This document shows, piece by piece, positions 16,834-26,341 of a DNA stretch of 64,000 nucleotides. Position numbers and translations under genes: made by a program. The DNA comes from Roseomonas sp. (GTDB lineage Bacteria; Pseudomonadota; Alphaproteobacteria; Acetobacterales; Acetobacteraceae). Each line of letters starts with the position of its first letter. Within the stretch, counting starts at the first letter, position 1. Where the stretch lies: NCBI GenBank assembly GCA_020249265.1, contig JADCGA010000010.1, positions 1 through 64,000 of the forward strand, given 5' to 3'. The notes under the pieces were generated by a model. The model was not told the origin of the DNA. It was given only the letters and a program-made list of their open reading frames with translations, and did no database searches.

Positions 16834-18042
16834 ATGGATGCGGCCAGACGGCAGGTAGTTCTGATCAATGCCGCGCATAGTTTCACCCATTACAGCCTGC
16901 TGATCCTGGCGACCGCCGTTCTCGCCATGATGCAGCAGGATGCCGAGCTTTTCGGCGGGGATTACGGGCCCATCCTTGCTCTCGGCACCACCATGTTCGT
17001 GATTTACGGGCTTTGCGCTTTGCCCATGGGATGGCTTGCGGATCGCTTCGGGCGGCGCTTTTTGATGGTGGCCTTCTTCATGGGCTCTGGCGCCTTCATG
17101 GTGGCGGCGGGGTTTGCGCCATCACCCATGATCCTTGCCATCACGCTTGGCGCCATGGGGGCTTTTGTCGCGATTTATCACCCGATCGGCACCGCGATTC
17201 TGGTGGAAGCCGCTGGCGAGAAAGTGGGCCGCGCCATGGGGATCAATGGCGTTTTCGGCAATTTGGGCGTGGCAACCGCGCCGGTGCTGACCGCCTTCAT
17301 CGCCGCCGATGTCGGCTGGCGCTGGGCCTTCATTATCCCCGGTATCGCCTGCATCATTGCGGGGTTCTTTTACTGGCGCGAGCCACCCTTTGATTCGGAA
17401 CGCATCCAGGCCGGCGGCAAGCCTTTCCCTGAGATCCCGCCCGCCTTGGTGCGTCGCGCGGTGATCATTCTGCTCGCCATCGCAACCGTTTCTGGCCTGG
17501 TGTTCAACGCCTATACGCTGCTGATCCCGAAGCTGATGCAGGAACGCTTGGCCGGCAGCCCGGAATTGCTGCCGATTGTGGGCCTGCTTTCCTTCCTGGC
17601 GACGATTTGCGGCGGTGTCGCGCAATTCAGCGTGGGGCGCATGATTGACCGGCACACACTCAAAACCGTGTTCATGCCGCTGGCGATTCTTGTGGTGCCG
17701 GGGTTATTCGCGCTGGCCTTTCTGGATGGCTGGGTGGTGCTGCCCTTGGCTGGGCTGGTTGCGGCCTGCATCTTCGGCCAGGTGACGGTGAATGAGACGA
17801 TGACAGCGCGGTATGTTGCCCCCGCCTTGCGCGCGAAGCTTTATTCCATCCGCTTTACGGTTGGGTTTTTGGGCGCGGCGATAGCATCACCGCTCATTGC
17901 CTTTTTGCATGAAGCGACGGGATCGCTCGCGCTTTCCATGCTGGTGCTGGGCGGGGTTGCCTGCGTCACACTCGCCTGCGCCATGCTGTTTCCGAACCGC
18001 AAGGAAGAATTGCAGCCGGAACTATGGAGTAAAGCGAGGTAG
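16834..18042 (+). CDS. Major facilitator superfamily transporter
   Basis: A 402-residue MFS permease with about 12 hydrophobic segments and the cytoplasmic loop signature GWLADRFGRR between segments 2 and 3. The ATG at 16834 has a GGGGGAT site, whereas the TTG at 16819 does not. Substrate cannot be told from sequence. The neighbourhood (murJ upstream, tyrS converging two bases downstream) gives no hint of substrate. Confidence 0.85.
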   Translation: MDAARRQVVLINAAHSFTHYSLLILATAVLAMMQQDAELFGGDYGPILALGTTMFVIYGLCALPMGWLADRFGRRFLMVAFFMGSGAFMVAAGFAPSPMILAITLGAMGAFVAIYHPIGTAILVEAAGEKVGRAMGINGVFGNLGVATAPVLTAFIAADVGWRWAFIIPGIACIIAGFFYWREPPFDSERIQAGGKPFPEIPPALVRRAVIILLAIATVSGLVFNAYTLLIPKLMQERLAGSPELLPIVGLLSFLATICGGVAQFSVGRMIDRHTLKTVFMPLAILVVPGLFALAFLDGWVVLPLAGLVAACIFGQVTVNETMTARYVAPALRAKLYSIRFTVGFLGAAIASPLIAFLHEATGSLALSMLVLGGVACVTLACAMLFPNRKEELQPELWSKAR

Positions 18043-18044
18043 AA

Positions 18045-19280
18045 TCAGGCAGGCTTCAGCAAAACATGACGCTTCTTGCCGATTGAAAGCCTGATCACGC
18101 CATCCTGCACATCCGCTTCCGCCAACACGCGATCAATCGCGGCAACAGGTTCATTATTGGCGTAAATGCCGCCATTGGCGATCAGGCGTCGCGCTTCCCC
18201 TTTGCTGGGCACCAGCTTGTGTTCCACCAGCACGTCAACAATACTGGCCGGCAGGGCTGAAACCACGGTCGGCAAGCTTGCCGCATTCAGCCCTTCCTCA
18301 AAAGCCTTGCGCGCGGTCTCGGCTGCCGCTTCCGCGGCGGCGCGGCCATGCAGCAAAGCGCAGGCTTCGGTCGCCAGGGCCTTCTTCGCCTCATTTATTT
18401 CGGCGCCTTGCAGCGCGGCGTAGCGGGCGATTTCATTCATGGGCAATTCAGTGAACAACCCCATGAAGCGCGCCACATCGGCATCTTCGGTATTGCGCCA
18501 GAATTGCCAGTAATCATAAGGCGAAACGCGATCAGCATTGAGCCAGACAGCACCCTTCGCTGTCTTGCCCATCTTCGCCCCTGATGCGGTGGTGATCAGT
18601 GGCGTGGTCAGGCCAAAGGCCTCAGCCTGGTCCATGCGCCGGATCAAATCCGTGCCCATGACGATATTGCCCCATTGGTCGGACCCGCCCATTTGCAGCA
18701 CCACACCATGGCGGCGGCGCAGTTCCAGGAAGTCATAGGCCTGAAGCAGCATGTAGTTGAATTCAAGGAAGGTCAGCGGCTGATCGCGTTCCAGCCTTTG
18801 CTTCACGCTTTCCATCGTCAGCATGCGATTGACGCTGAAATGCCGCCCGACATCACGCAGGAAGGGAATGTAAAGCAGCTTATCAAGCCATTCCGCATTA
18901 TCCCGCATGATCGCATCGGTCGGGCCATCGCCAAAATTCAGGAAGGCATCAAACACCTTCCGAATGCCGGCCTTATTCGTTTCGATCTGCGCATCCGAAA
19001 GCAGCGGCCGCGCCTCATCCCGGAAGGAAGGATCGCCCACTTTTGTCGTGCCCCCGCCCATCAGCACCACGGGGCGATTGCCGGTGCGCTGCATCAGCCG
19101 CAGCAGCATGATCTGCACCAAAGACCCCACATGCAGGCTATCGGCAGTCGCATCAAAGCCGATATAGCCAGCCAAGGGTCCGGCCTTAAGCCGCGCCAGA
19201 AAGGCGCCTTCTTCGGTGGTTTGGTGAATATAGCCGCGTTCCCGCGCCACATGCAGGAAATCGCTTCGCGCGCTGTTCAT
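18045..19280 (-). CDS. tyrS: Tyrosine--tRNA ligase
   Basis: This 411-residue class I synthetase has the HIGH-type motif as HVGS at 50-53, the tyrosine pocket sequence around [10 protein letters not shown], and the KMSKS-type motif as KMGKT at 236-240. A C-terminal S4 RNA-binding domain runs from about 345 to 411 ([20 protein letters not shown]). It charges tRNA-Tyr. The start at 19280 gives the normal length; a frame open to 20219 runs antisense through anmK and is not real. It is divergent from anmK with about 78 bases between. Confidence 0.96.
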   Translation of the reverse strand: MNSARSDFLHVARERGYIHQTTEEGAFLARLKAGPLAGYIGFDATADSLHVGSLVQIMLLRLMQRTGNRPVVLMGGGTTKVGDPSFRDEARPLLSDAQIETNKAGIRKVFDAFLNFGDGPTDAIMRDNAEWLDKLLYIPFLRDVGRHFSVNRMLTMESVKQRLERDQPLTFLEFNYMLLQAYDFLELRRRHGVVLQMGGSDQWGNIVMGTDLIRRMDQAEAFGLTTPLITTASGAKMGKTAKGAVWLNADRVSPYDYWQFWRNTEDADVARFMGLFTELPMNEIARYAALQGAEINEAKKALATEACALLHGRAAAEAAAETARKAFEEGLNAASLPTVVSALPASIVDVLVEHKLVPSKGEARRLIANGGIYANNEPVAAIDRVLAEADVQDGVIRLSIGKKRHVLLKPA

Positions 19281-19358
19281 GATGCTATCCGGTTTCTCGA
19301 AACTCAACGCTGCCGGGGGCTTCCAACGGCAGGCGGGCGGGGGTAGCACGTCCCCATC

Positions 19359-20456
19359 ATGCTGAGAACCATCGGCCTTATGAGTGGCACGTCTCTGGAT
19401 GGCGTGGATGCTGCCTATCTGGAAACAGATGGGGAGGCGATTGCGCGCTTCGGCCCGCGCCAGACCCTGCCCTATGATCCTGCCTTGCGCCGCGCGCTGC
19501 GCGCCCTGCTGGACCGCGCCGAGAGCCTGACGCCCGATGACCCCGCATTGCTGGACGCGACGCGCCGTCTGACCGAACGCCATGCCGAAGCGGTGGAGGC
19601 CATCGGCCTGCCGGCAGATTTGGTCGGCTTTCACGGCCAGACCATCCTGCACCGCCCCTCTGCCCCGGGGCGGAGCGGCACTCCCTTCACCTGGCAGATC
19701 GGCGATGCCGCGATGCTGGCGCGCCGCACGGGCATGAGTGTTGCGTATGATTTCCGCAGCGCCGATGTCGCCGCCGGCGGCCAGGGCGCGCCTTTGGTGC
19801 CGGTATTCCATCGCGCGCTGGCCGCGCCCTTGCCGAAGCCGCTCGCCATTCTGAACCTGGGGGGCGTCGGCAATGTCACCTGGCTTGGGCCGGATGGGGA
19901 AATGCTCGCCTTCGATACCGGGCCGGCCAATGGGCCTTTGGATGATTGGGCGCGCCAGCATACCGGCAAGGATTATGACGCCGCAGGCAAACTCGCTTTG
20001 GCGGGCCAGGCGGATGGCGCCGTGCTGGGGCGGCTGATGGCGCACTCCTATCTGGCCGCGCCGCCGCCGAAATCGCTCGACCGGCTGGATTTCGACCGTG
20101 CCTTGCGAGAGGCCGGGGCGGGCAGCCTTTCCGCCGCCGATGGCGCGGCGACTTTGGTTGCGTTTTGCGCGGTTTGCGTTGCCGCCGCCGCACGGCATTT
20201 CCCTGAACCGCCGATGCAATGGCTGGTGGCGGGTGGCGGGCGGCGCAACCCTGCGCTGATGAAGGCTTTGGGCGGCGCCTTGGAAGAACCTGTCCGGCCG
20301 GCGGAGGTCGCGGGTTGGGATGGCGATTCGCTGGAAGCCCAGGCTTTCGGTGTTCTGGCGGCCCGAGTCGCACGCGGCCTGCCGCTCAGCTTCCCCGGCA
20401 CCACCGGCGCGCCCCGCCCACTCACGGGCGGGCGGATTATCGGCGCGCTGTTGTAG
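19359..20456 (+). CDS. anmK: Anhydro-N-acetylmuramic acid kinase
   Basis: This 365-residue enzyme opens with the AnmK signature [16 protein letters not shown]. It continues with [24 protein letters not shown] and the ATP-site segment [12 protein letters not shown]. It phosphorylates and opens anhMurNAc to MurNAc-6-phosphate in peptidoglycan recycling. The tyrS/anmK divergent arrangement is common in alphaproteobacteria. Confidence 0.95.
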   Translation: MLRTIGLMSGTSLDGVDAAYLETDGEAIARFGPRQTLPYDPALRRALRALLDRAESLTPDDPALLDATRRLTERHAEAVEAIGLPADLVGFHGQTILHRPSAPGRSGTPFTWQIGDAAMLARRTGMSVAYDFRSADVAAGGQGAPLVPVFHRALAAPLPKPLAILNLGGVGNVTWLGPDGEMLAFDTGPANGPLDDWARQHTGKDYDAAGKLALAGQADGAVLGRLMAHSYLAAPPPKSLDRLDFDRALREAGAGSLSAADGAATLVAFCAVCVAAAARHFPEPPMQWLVAGGGRRNPALMKALGGALEEPVRPAEVAGWDGDSLEAQAFGVLAARVARGLPLSFPGTTGAPRPLTGGRIIGALL

Positions 20457-20505
20457 ATTTACCTAACGGCCTTGCCTGCGCATCCAGGCGCATTACCTGG
20501 GTGGC

Positions 20506-20868
20506 ATGTCCCCTGCCCAGGTTACTGTTTGGTTCGATGGCGCCTGCCCGCTGTGTCTGCGCGAAATTGCGTTGATGCGCCGGCTGGATCGGCGGCGCGC
20601 GATTGCCTTCATTGATATCGGCGCTGAGGGCGCGGCTTGTCCGATTAATCCCGCGCTACTGCTGGCGCGCTTTCATGCGCGCGAAGCGGATGGCCCTTTG
20701 CTGGATGGTGCGGCGGCCTTCGCCGCCATGTGGCGCGCCATTCCAGTGCTCCGCCCGCTTGGCCAGGCCGCGCGCTTGCCGCCCTTGCTATGGGTATTGG
20801 AACGCGCCTATCGCGGTTTTCTGCGCATCCGCCCGCGCTTGCAGGTCTGGGCAGTAGCGCGAGGGTAA
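20506..20868 (+). CDS. DCC-family thiol-disulfide oxidoreductase-like protein (DUF393)
   Basis: A 120-residue protein with the defining DGACPLC motif at residues 11-17, placed as in the DCC (DUF393) family, whose members resemble thioredoxins. The catalytic cysteines are present; physiological partners are unknown for the family. It stands 49 bases after anmK and may be read through from it. Confidence 0.85.
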   Translation: MSPAQVTVWFDGACPLCLREIALMRRLDRRRAIAFIDIGAEGAACPINPALLLARFHAREADGPLLDGAAAFAAMWRAIPVLRPLGQAARLPPLLWVLERAYRGFLRIRPRLQVWAVARG

Positions 20869-20897
20869 ACCTTCATCCAGCCTGCTTTGCTGGGCCT

Positions 20898-21398
20898 TTA
20901 GGGGGCCGTCCCAAATATCCGATGCAGCACGCGGTCCCCAACCCGGATATTGAGCCGCTCAGCCGTGCCGGCGGCCAATTCCAGCGTGGCGCGCACCGGG
21001 CCATTGCTGGAAACCGTGGCAAGCGAATGGGGCACGGTGCGCTCCGCAATCCGATGCACCCGCCCATCAGCGGCGATGAACACCATGTCCAATGACGTGA
21101 TGGTATTGCGCATCCACATGGAACTTTCGCGCGGGGCGCCCCAATCGAATAGCATCCCCTCATCCGGCTTAACTTCCGGGCGGAACATCAGGCCGATCAT
21201 TTGCTGTTCGGGTTGCACAGCCATTTCCACCGTGAAGGCCAGCCGGCGGCCATCGCGGGTTTCAAAAATCAGCGGCTCAGTTGGCAAGCGCGGCTGAGGG
21301 CGATCCACCCCCGGTTGCGCCAGGGCGGCCCAGGGGGTGGCCAGTGGCAGCAGGGCGCCAAGCGCCAGCAGGGAACGTCTTTGCATAAGGGGCTTCAT
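20898..21398 (-). CDS. DUF192 family exported protein
   Basis: This 166-residue protein has an N-terminal signal peptide with a twin-arginine-like start (MQRRSLLALGALLPLATPWA) and cleavage after ALA near residue 27. The DUF192 core shows EMAVQPEQQMIGLMFRP, GMLFDW and MWMRNTITSLDMVFI. DUF192 proteins are periplasmic and of unknown function. The start overlaps the stop of the deacetylase-like gene by four bases, so the two form an operon. Confidence 0.85.
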   Translation of the reverse strand: MKPLMQRRSLLALGALLPLATPWAALAQPGVDRPQPRLPTEPLIFETRDGRRLAFTVEMAVQPEQQMIGLMFRPEVKPDEGMLFDWGAPRESSMWMRNTITSLDMVFIAADGRVHRIAERTVPHSLATVSSNGPVRATLELAAGTAERLNIRVGDRVLHRIFGTAP

Positions 21399-22513
21399 GA
21401 CACGGGACCAGCTGGCGCCTCAAGCGTTGCTGCCGCAGCACGGCGCACCACCGCGCGCACGACACCCGGGCGCGGCGGATCGGCAAGGGTGGTGAACCAA
21501 TGCTCCGGCGGGTTGCGCCCGGCGGCGCGATGGTAGCTTAAGCTCCGCAGCACGGTCTCGGCCGCTTGGGGTAGGCGTTCGGGCAGAGCATGACCATTCA
21601 GCGCCCCCCAAACCCCGGCCCAGCAACGCGCCACGCTCCAGGGATTATAGCCACCGCCACCCAGCACGATCAGCCGCGGCGCCAAGCCCATGAGTGCGGC
21701 CACCACCGCGCGATGCGCATTATTGGAAAGCGCGAGGCGCGATAGCGGGTCTTCTTCCAAGGCATCGGCGCCGCACTGCAGCATGATGGCGGCAGGCCGC
21801 AGGCGCCGTGCGATGGGCAGGATCGCTTCATGCAGCACCCAGGCCATTTCACTGTCATTGAAGCCGGTCGGCACCGGGATATTGGCCGCATGACCGCCCG
21901 CCCTGTCGCCAATGCCGCCGCTGAAAGGCCAGCGCCCATCCTCATGCACGGAAAGCGTGAAGACATGCGGGTCGTCATGGAAGGCATCCTGCACGCCGTC
22001 ACCGTGATGGGCGTCAATATCCACATAAAGCAGCGGCCACAGCCCCTGATCGCGCCAGGCCAACAACCCTAGCACCGCATCATTCACATAACAAAAGCCG
22101 GAAGCACGATCCGCCCGACCATGATGCGTACCGCCACCTGGCACATGCACAACCCCACCTGATGCGGTCAGCCTTGCCGCCAGCAGCACACCCCCCGCGC
22201 TGGTAGCAGGGCGGCGGAAGACTTCGCGGTAGACTGGGTTGCCATCGGCGCCGATGCGGAAACGCTCCCGATCCTCGGCGCTGACGCTTTGCATCTCCTC
22301 AGCGCGCATCAGGGCCGCGATGTAATCGGCGTGATGGAAGCGTTGCAGTTGTTCCGCGGAAGCGCGCGGGCTTTCATGATATTGATCGGGCGTCACCCAA
22401 CCGAGCGCGCGGATCAGATCAAGCGTGGTTGAAACCCGCGGAATCGCCAGCGGATGCTTCGGCCCATAGGTGGAGCCGCGATAGATTTCCGATCCGATCA
22501 GCAAAGGCCGCAT
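21395..22513 (-). CDS. Histone-deacetylase-like hydrolase (AcuC/aphA family)
   Basis: This 372-residue protein has the arginase/deacetylase fold motifs HPLAIPRV, GGGTHHGRAD (catalytic His pair), YVDIDAHHGDG (Zn-binding Asp and His), QCGADAL (second Zn Asp) and LGGGGYN (transition-state Tyr). Bacterial members deacetylate acetyl-lysine, acetylpolyamines or acetyl-CoA synthetase; AcuC is one such case. The specific substrate cannot be read. It leads an operon with DUF192. Confidence 0.9.
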   Translation of the reverse strand: MRPLLIGSEIYRGSTYGPKHPLAIPRVSTTLDLIRALGWVTPDQYHESPRASAEQLQRFHHADYIAALMRAEEMQSVSAEDRERFRIGADGNPVYREVFRRPATSAGGVLLAARLTASGGVVHVPGGGTHHGRADRASGFCYVNDAVLGLLAWRDQGLWPLLYVDIDAHHGDGVQDAFHDDPHVFTLSVHEDGRWPFSGGIGDRAGGHAANIPVPTGFNDSEMAWVLHEAILPIARRLRPAAIMLQCGADALEEDPLSRLALSNNAHRAVVAALMGLAPRLIVLGGGGYNPWSVARCWAGVWGALNGHALPERLPQAAETVLRSLSYHRAAGRNPPEHWFTTLADPPRPGVVRAVVRRAAAATLEAPAGPVS

Positions 22514-22565
22514 GGATCACTGCAATGACCGACTGATCAGCCGCTGACAAGCCTTGGATGGTACA

Positions 22566-22607
22566 ACAAAAAAGGCCGCCGCCCTATCCGGGGTCAGCGG
22601 CCTTTTG
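22566..22607 (-). terminator. Rho-independent terminator of the OmpA-family gene
   Basis: On the minus strand the stem AAGGCCGC pairs with GCGGCCTT across a 17-base G/C-rich loop, followed by seven T residues. It begins 16 bases after the stop at 22623. Confidence 0.85.
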
Positions 22608-22622
22608 CCGTGCACCGAAAGC

Positions 22623-23687
22623 CTATTTCAGGATGATTTCCACGCGACGGTTCTGCGGTTCACGCACACCATCGGCGGTCGGCACCAGGTTGTTTTCCTC
22701 GCCAAAGCCACGCGTGACGATTTCATTGCGCGGCACGCCACGGCGCACCAGCTCGGCGGCCACCGCATTGGCGCGACGGATCGAAAGCTGCACGTTGTAG
22801 TCGGCAGGACCGGAGCGGTCAGTGAAGCCATTCACTTCAATGCGGGTCACACCCTGACCGCGCGCGGAAGCCGCCTCACCAATGATCTGGCGGGCGCGAT
22901 CCGTCAGGTCTGCCTTGCTCCAATCGAAGGAGACCAGGAAGGTGCGCGCGCTGGCCACCGGGGCAGCAGCGGCGGCAACAGCGGGTGCAGGGTTGAAGGC
23001 GTAGCGGAGCCCCAAAAGAACCGCGTGATAGGAAAACATGGTATTGTTAATGGTGCTTCTGCCAGAAGCTGAATCAGAAAACGTGATTTCGGGCCCATTA
23101 TCTATATCGGTCATGAAGTAACGATATTCCGTCGTGAGCGCCAAGCCCGGGACCGAGGCAATTGGGAAGGACAGACCAGCAATGATCTGATAGGCCAACC
23201 TTCCACCATCGCCATCCGACGTGATGTTGGTGGTTGATTTGCTCAGGCGAACATTGTCGGTGATTCCGATGTGATAACCAAGGCCGACACCGACGTAAGG
23301 CACAATTGCCCGAGTATCGAGGCCAATGAGCCTGAGGTCGAGGTCATAAAGAACATTCGCCATAAGGGCGACCGATTGGTACCGGCCACTGCCATTCGCA
23401 GCTGAACCTGCAACATTGGACGAATCCACTTCACTGCTGTTGAACGAGCCCTCAATCTCAACCCGAAACCCATTGCCGAAGCCATGACCCAAACTGAGAA
23501 GGCCAACAGCACCGGTGGAGAAATCCACCGAAAAACTGCTAGGGCCTGCCAAACCTTCATCCTTTTCCTGCCAAATCGCGCCGACGGCGCCGCCCAGATA
23601 GACCCCCTGGATATTCTGGGCGGAGGCGCCTTGCGAGAGCAATGCAAGCGCTGACGCGCCAACAAGGTGTCTGGAAAACCGAAGCAT
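22623..23687 (-). CDS. OmpA-family outer membrane protein
   Basis: This 354-residue protein has a signal peptide (1-23, cleaved after GASA), a beta-barrel region (about 24-235, alternating strands with terminal aromatic residues), an Ala-rich linker, and a C-terminal OmpA/MotB peptidoglycan-binding domain. That domain has VNGFTDRSGPADYNVQLSIR and ends NRRVEIILK. It anchors the outer membrane to the wall and may form a pore. A perfect-stem terminator follows. The upstream 300 bases are AT-richer than average; no promoter could be assigned with confidence. Confidence 0.9.
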   Translation of the reverse strand: MLRFSRHLVGASALALLSQGASAQNIQGVYLGGAVGAIWQEKDEGLAGPSSFSVDFSTGAVGLLSLGHGFGNGFRVEIEGSFNSSEVDSSNVAGSAANGSGRYQSVALMANVLYDLDLRLIGLDTRAIVPYVGVGLGYHIGITDNVRLSKSTTNITSDGDGGRLAYQIIAGLSFPIASVPGLALTTEYRYFMTDIDNGPEITFSDSASGRSTINNTMFSYHAVLLGLRYAFNPAPAVAAAAAPVASARTFLVSFDWSKADLTDRARQIIGEAASARGQGVTRIEVNGFTDRSGPADYNVQLSIRRANAVAAELVRRGVPRNEIVTRGFGEENNLVPTADGVREPQNRRVEIILK

Positions 23688-23979
23688 GAACTATTCCTTG
23701 ACGAAACTTTACGCCTTAAGTTAGTGATTCTAGCTTTAAAGCACCGAAAGCATTATTTCAACTGGATTTTCGCGAAATTCATATTTGCGCCGGGCTTACG
23801 AGCGATAACGCCGCGCCCGCCCGTCAAGCCGCAAAGGCCGGGCGAAGACCAACCGGACAGCATCGAAGCATAGTATCAAATACCTCTATATGTTGAGTTT
23901 TCTGATCATGCTGGCGCTTGTCTGAACGTCTCATGCGCCGGATCGGTTTGCCGATCTCCGGTTGCTGCGGCTGGGCTTC

Positions 23980-24130
23980 AACCGTCACCCTGGTAGATCG
24001 GCTGTGGCAGGAATTTCGCGTCTCGGTATCGGTGCAAACGCTTAGCCGGTAATTGCGCGCGATGGGCTGCCGGAGGCTTTCGGCGCGCCCGCGCCATCAT
24101 GCGCAGGCGATCGGTGCCATTGATGCTTTT
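23980..24130 (+). pseudogene. IS630-family transposase remnant, 5' part
   Basis: In frame from about 23993 the sequence reads VDRLWQEFRVSVSVQTLSR, a stop codon at R*, then LRAMGCRRLSARPRHHAQA and GAIDAF. This is the winged-helix DNA-binding part of an IS630 transposase. It has lost its start region and carries an internal stop. The frame resumes after a palindromic insertion at 24127-24236. No terminal inverted repeat of the original IS was found. Confidence 0.75.
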
Positions 24131-24236
24131 AGAGCAGATCGCGTTCAGATGGACTCAGCTGAACGCGTGAAGATGCTCGAAAAACAACAATGTAGAGCGG
24201 GTTGCGTGAACCCATGTGAACGCAACATGCTCAAAA
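24127..24236. repeat. Palindromic MITE-like element inserted in the IS630 remnant
   Basis: About 110 bases bounded by imperfect inverted ends: left TTTTAGAGCAGATCGCGTTCA and right end complement TTTTGAGCATGTTGCGTTCA. It contains two tandem hairpins, 24131-24179 (AGAGCAGATCGCGTTCAG pairing with CTGAACGCG...GCTC) and 24194-24232 (AGAGCGGGTTGCGTGAAC pairing with GTGAACGCAACATGCTC). Removing it restores the transposase reading GAIDAF-KKN. It has no coding capacity. Similar AGAGC...GCTCT palindromes are widespread in alphaproteobacterial genomes. Confidence 0.75.
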
Positions 24237-24508
24237 AAAATTCCCTGCCACGCTGGCAGGGATCGCCCGCGAGCAGGGCTGCGAAGCTGATGCAATAGAG
24301 GTCTGGTTCGCCGACGAAGCCCGCGTCGGGCAGAAGAATGGCATCACCCGCCGCTGGGCGCGGCGCGGCACCTCGCCTTCGGCACCGAAGGACCAGCACT
24401 ACGCCTAGACCTATATCTTTGGCGCTGTCTGTCCGCAGGAGGGCAGCGGGGCAGCCTTTGCGCTGCCATTTTGCAACATCGCAGCGATGAGCCTGCACCT
24501 GGCTGAAA
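24237..24508 (+). pseudogene. IS630-family transposase remnant, 3' part
   Basis: The frame continues after the inserted palindrome: AREQGCEADAIEVWFADEA, then RVGQKNGITRRWARRGT, a stop codon, then TYIFGAVCPQEG and IAAMSLHLAEI. The first DDE aspartate region (VWFADEARVGQ) is intact, but the catalytic C-terminus is missing. The remnant ends abruptly near 24508, where a Bug-receptor fragment begins. It cannot make active transposase. Confidence 0.8.
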
Positions 24509-24693
24509 TCAATGGTCGAACGCATGGCAAGCGACCTTCGGCCGTGACCGGCACGGCAGAATTCCGCGAAAAACTTGGCACTCAAGCCACGCGCCCGGAA
24601 AGGCTGGGATCCGCTGCTTTCGCGGCGCGTATTCGCGAAGAAGTGCCTGCCGGGGCCGAAGTGGCACGCATTGCCAGTATAAAGACTGATTAA
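24509..24693 (+). pseudogene. C-terminal remnant of a Bug-family (TctC) solute receptor
   Basis: The frame VERMASDLR is followed by a one-base frameshift, then AVTGTAEFREKLG, SAAFAARIREEVPAGAEVAR and IASIKTD before a TAA stop. This matches the last helix region of tripartite tricarboxylate transporter receptors such as the three intact copies in this window. About 260 residues are missing upstream, replaced by the IS630 remnant. It is probably the trace of a receptor destroyed by that insertion. Confidence 0.7.
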
Positions 24694-24704
24694 AACAACC
24701 GAGA

Positions 24705-24734
24705 GAAAAGGGCGTGCCGCGACTGGCACGCCCT
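24705..24734 (-). terminator. Rho-independent terminator of the VOC gene
   Basis: The ten-base perfect stem AGGGCGTGCC/GGCACGCCCT with a six-base loop is followed, on the minus strand, by TTTTCTC. It begins six bases after the stop of the leftward VOC gene. It could also slow transcription from the right-reading remnant. Confidence 0.8.
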
Positions 24735-24739
24735 GATGT

Positions 24740-25120
24740 TCACCCGCCGCGATGCAGCGCGCAAAGCTTGTTGCCGTACGGATCGCGCACATAGGCCAGA
24801 TACAGCCGCACCGCGCCGCCTTCACGCCAGCCGGGCGGGTCTTCAATGCTGGTGCCGCCATTGGCCACGCCCGCATCATGGAAGGCCTTCACCTTTTCTG
24901 GGCTGTCACAGGCAAAGCCAATCGTGCCGCCATTGGCGCCACTGGCGGCTTTGCCATCAATCGGCTTGCTGATGCCAAGCGTGCCGGTCGGCGTGCGGTA
25001 AAAGACGCGCCCTTTCGGGTCCATCTTGCCTTCCGCGACACCAAGCACGCCCAGTGCGGCATCGTAGAATTTCTTGGAAACGGCCACGTCATCCGCGCCG
25101 ACAAAAATATGAGAGAACAT
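24740..25120 (-). CDS. VOC-family (glyoxalase/bleomycin-resistance) protein
   Basis: A 126-residue single-domain protein with paired beta-alpha-beta-beta-beta modules: MFSHIFVGADDVAVSKKFYD, FYRTPTGTLGI, TIGFACDS and AYVRDPYGNKLCAL. The C-terminal DPYGNKL pattern is typical. Metal-binding His and Glu positions suggest dioxygenase or lyase chemistry, but substrate cannot be assigned. The start at 25120 has an AGAAGGGGTGGAA site; a GTG six bases earlier is less likely. Confidence 0.85.
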   Translation of the reverse strand: MFSHIFVGADDVAVSKKFYDAALGVLGVAEGKMDPKGRVFYRTPTGTLGISKPIDGKAASGANGGTIGFACDSPEKVKAFHDAGVANGGTSIEDPPGWREGGAVRLYLAYVRDPYGNKLCALHRGG

Positions 25121-25206
25121 TTCCACCCCTTCTGGTTATGCGCCCGGCAAGGGGCGACAGGCCATCTTCCGATACCCAGCGCCGATTGCAAGGGCGGCTG
25201 ATCCCG

Positions 25207-26184
25207 TCATTCCGGCTTCAGCCCAACGGCACGCACCACCGGGCCCCATTTCGCCATATCGGCTTCCATCGCCGCGCGCATGTCGGCGGGGTCCTTGTGC
25301 CACACCTCGGCCCCTTGGCGGCGAATGCGCTCCGCCACATCGGTTTCGGTAACGATACGGCGAATACCTGATGAGAGCCGTTCCATCACCGCCGGCGGCA
25401 GATTGGGTGGCGCAATGAAACCGAACCAAAGATACATTTCGAATCCTGGCACACCGGCTTCGGCGAAGGTGGGCACATCGGGCAAAGCGGGATCCCGCGC
25501 GCTACCAGTGACAGCCAGCGCGCGCATCTGCCCGCCGCGAATATGGCCAATCGCATTCGGCACATTGTCAATCAGCATATCTATGCGCCCGGCGATGATT
25601 TCGGTGCCTGAGGCTGCGCCGCCGCGGAAAGGCACATGGGTGATATCCACACCGGTCATGTGCTTCAGCAATTCACCCGCCAGATGCGGGCTGCTGCCGC
25701 TGCCTGAACTGGCAAAGGTCATCCTCCCCGGCTGGGCGCGGGCGCGGTCCAATATCTGCGCAAGGCTGGTAAGCCCGCTATTCGGGTTCACCACCAGCAC
25801 GTTCATCAGCCGCGCGGCAATGCCAACAAGGCTGATTTCGGTGCGCGGATCATAGCCCATATTCGGATAGACAAAGGGATTGACCGCCAGGATCGGCATA
25901 TTGCCGATGCCAATGGTATAGCCATCGGGTGCCGAGCGCGCGACATGCGTGGTGCCGATATTCCCCGCCGCCCCTGGGCGATTTTCCACCACACCTGGCT
26001 GGCCGAAGACCTCCGGCATCTTATCCGCAACCCAGCGTGCCAGCATGTCGTTGATGGCGCCAGGCGGGTAAGGCACCACGATGCGAATGGGGCGGTTTGG
26101 GAAGGCTTCCTGCGCGCGCAGCGCCGGCGCGGCCAGCACGCTTGCGGCACCAACGCCCATCAGGGCGCGACGAGAGATCGCCAA
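25207..26184 (-). CDS. Bug-family tripartite tricarboxylate transporter receptor (TctC-like)
   Basis: This 325-residue periplasmic binding protein has a twin-arginine-like signal (ISRRALMGVGAASVLAAPAL, cleaved after LRA). Bug-family landmarks are RIVVPYPPGA, VVENRPGAAGNIG, SAPDGYTIGIG, THVPFRGG and ALAVTG. Such proteins deliver carboxylates, amides or aromatic acids to TctAB, but many act without one. No tctA or tctB is in the window, so ligand is unknown. It is the last gene of its strand before the VOC gene and appears to have its own transcription. Confidence 0.9.
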   Translation of the reverse strand: MAISRRALMGVGAASVLAAPALRAQEAFPNRPIRIVVPYPPGAINDMLARWVADKMPEVFGQPGVVENRPGAAGNIGTTHVARSAPDGYTIGIGNMPILAVNPFVYPNMGYDPRTEISLVGIAARLMNVLVVNPNSGLTSLAQILDRARAQPGRMTFASSGSGSSPHLAGELLKHMTGVDITHVPFRGGAASGTEIIAGRIDMLIDNVPNAIGHIRGGQMRALAVTGSARDPALPDVPTFAEAGVPGFEMYLWFGFIAPPNLPPAVMERLSSGIRRIVTETDVAERIRRQGAEVWHKDPADMRAAMEADMAKWGPVVRAVGLKPE

Positions 26185-26341
26185 GGTTGATACACCTGTC
26201 TACTTGGGGCGCTACATGCGCCCTTAAGGGAGGAGGCTAACGCGGCAGGTTTTCCTGCACCACAGGCGTTATGGAGGCAATCTTGTCAGCTTAGGGATGA
26301 CAAAAGAGTCCAAACTCTACTCCTGCAGCCGAAGCCAGCCT

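Noticed and set aside
18675-19346. 223-residue frame antisense to tyrS
   Set aside because: It is a shadow frame of a well-supported gene with unlikely composition.
19281-20219. N-terminal extension of tyrS on the minus strand
   Set aside because: It runs antisense through anmK, whose motifs are clear, and would give a 724-residue synthetase against the usual 400-430.
23667-23873. 68-residue plus-strand frame over the OmpA promoter
   Set aside because: It lies antisense to the OmpA-family gene start and its likely promoter, with no good start site.
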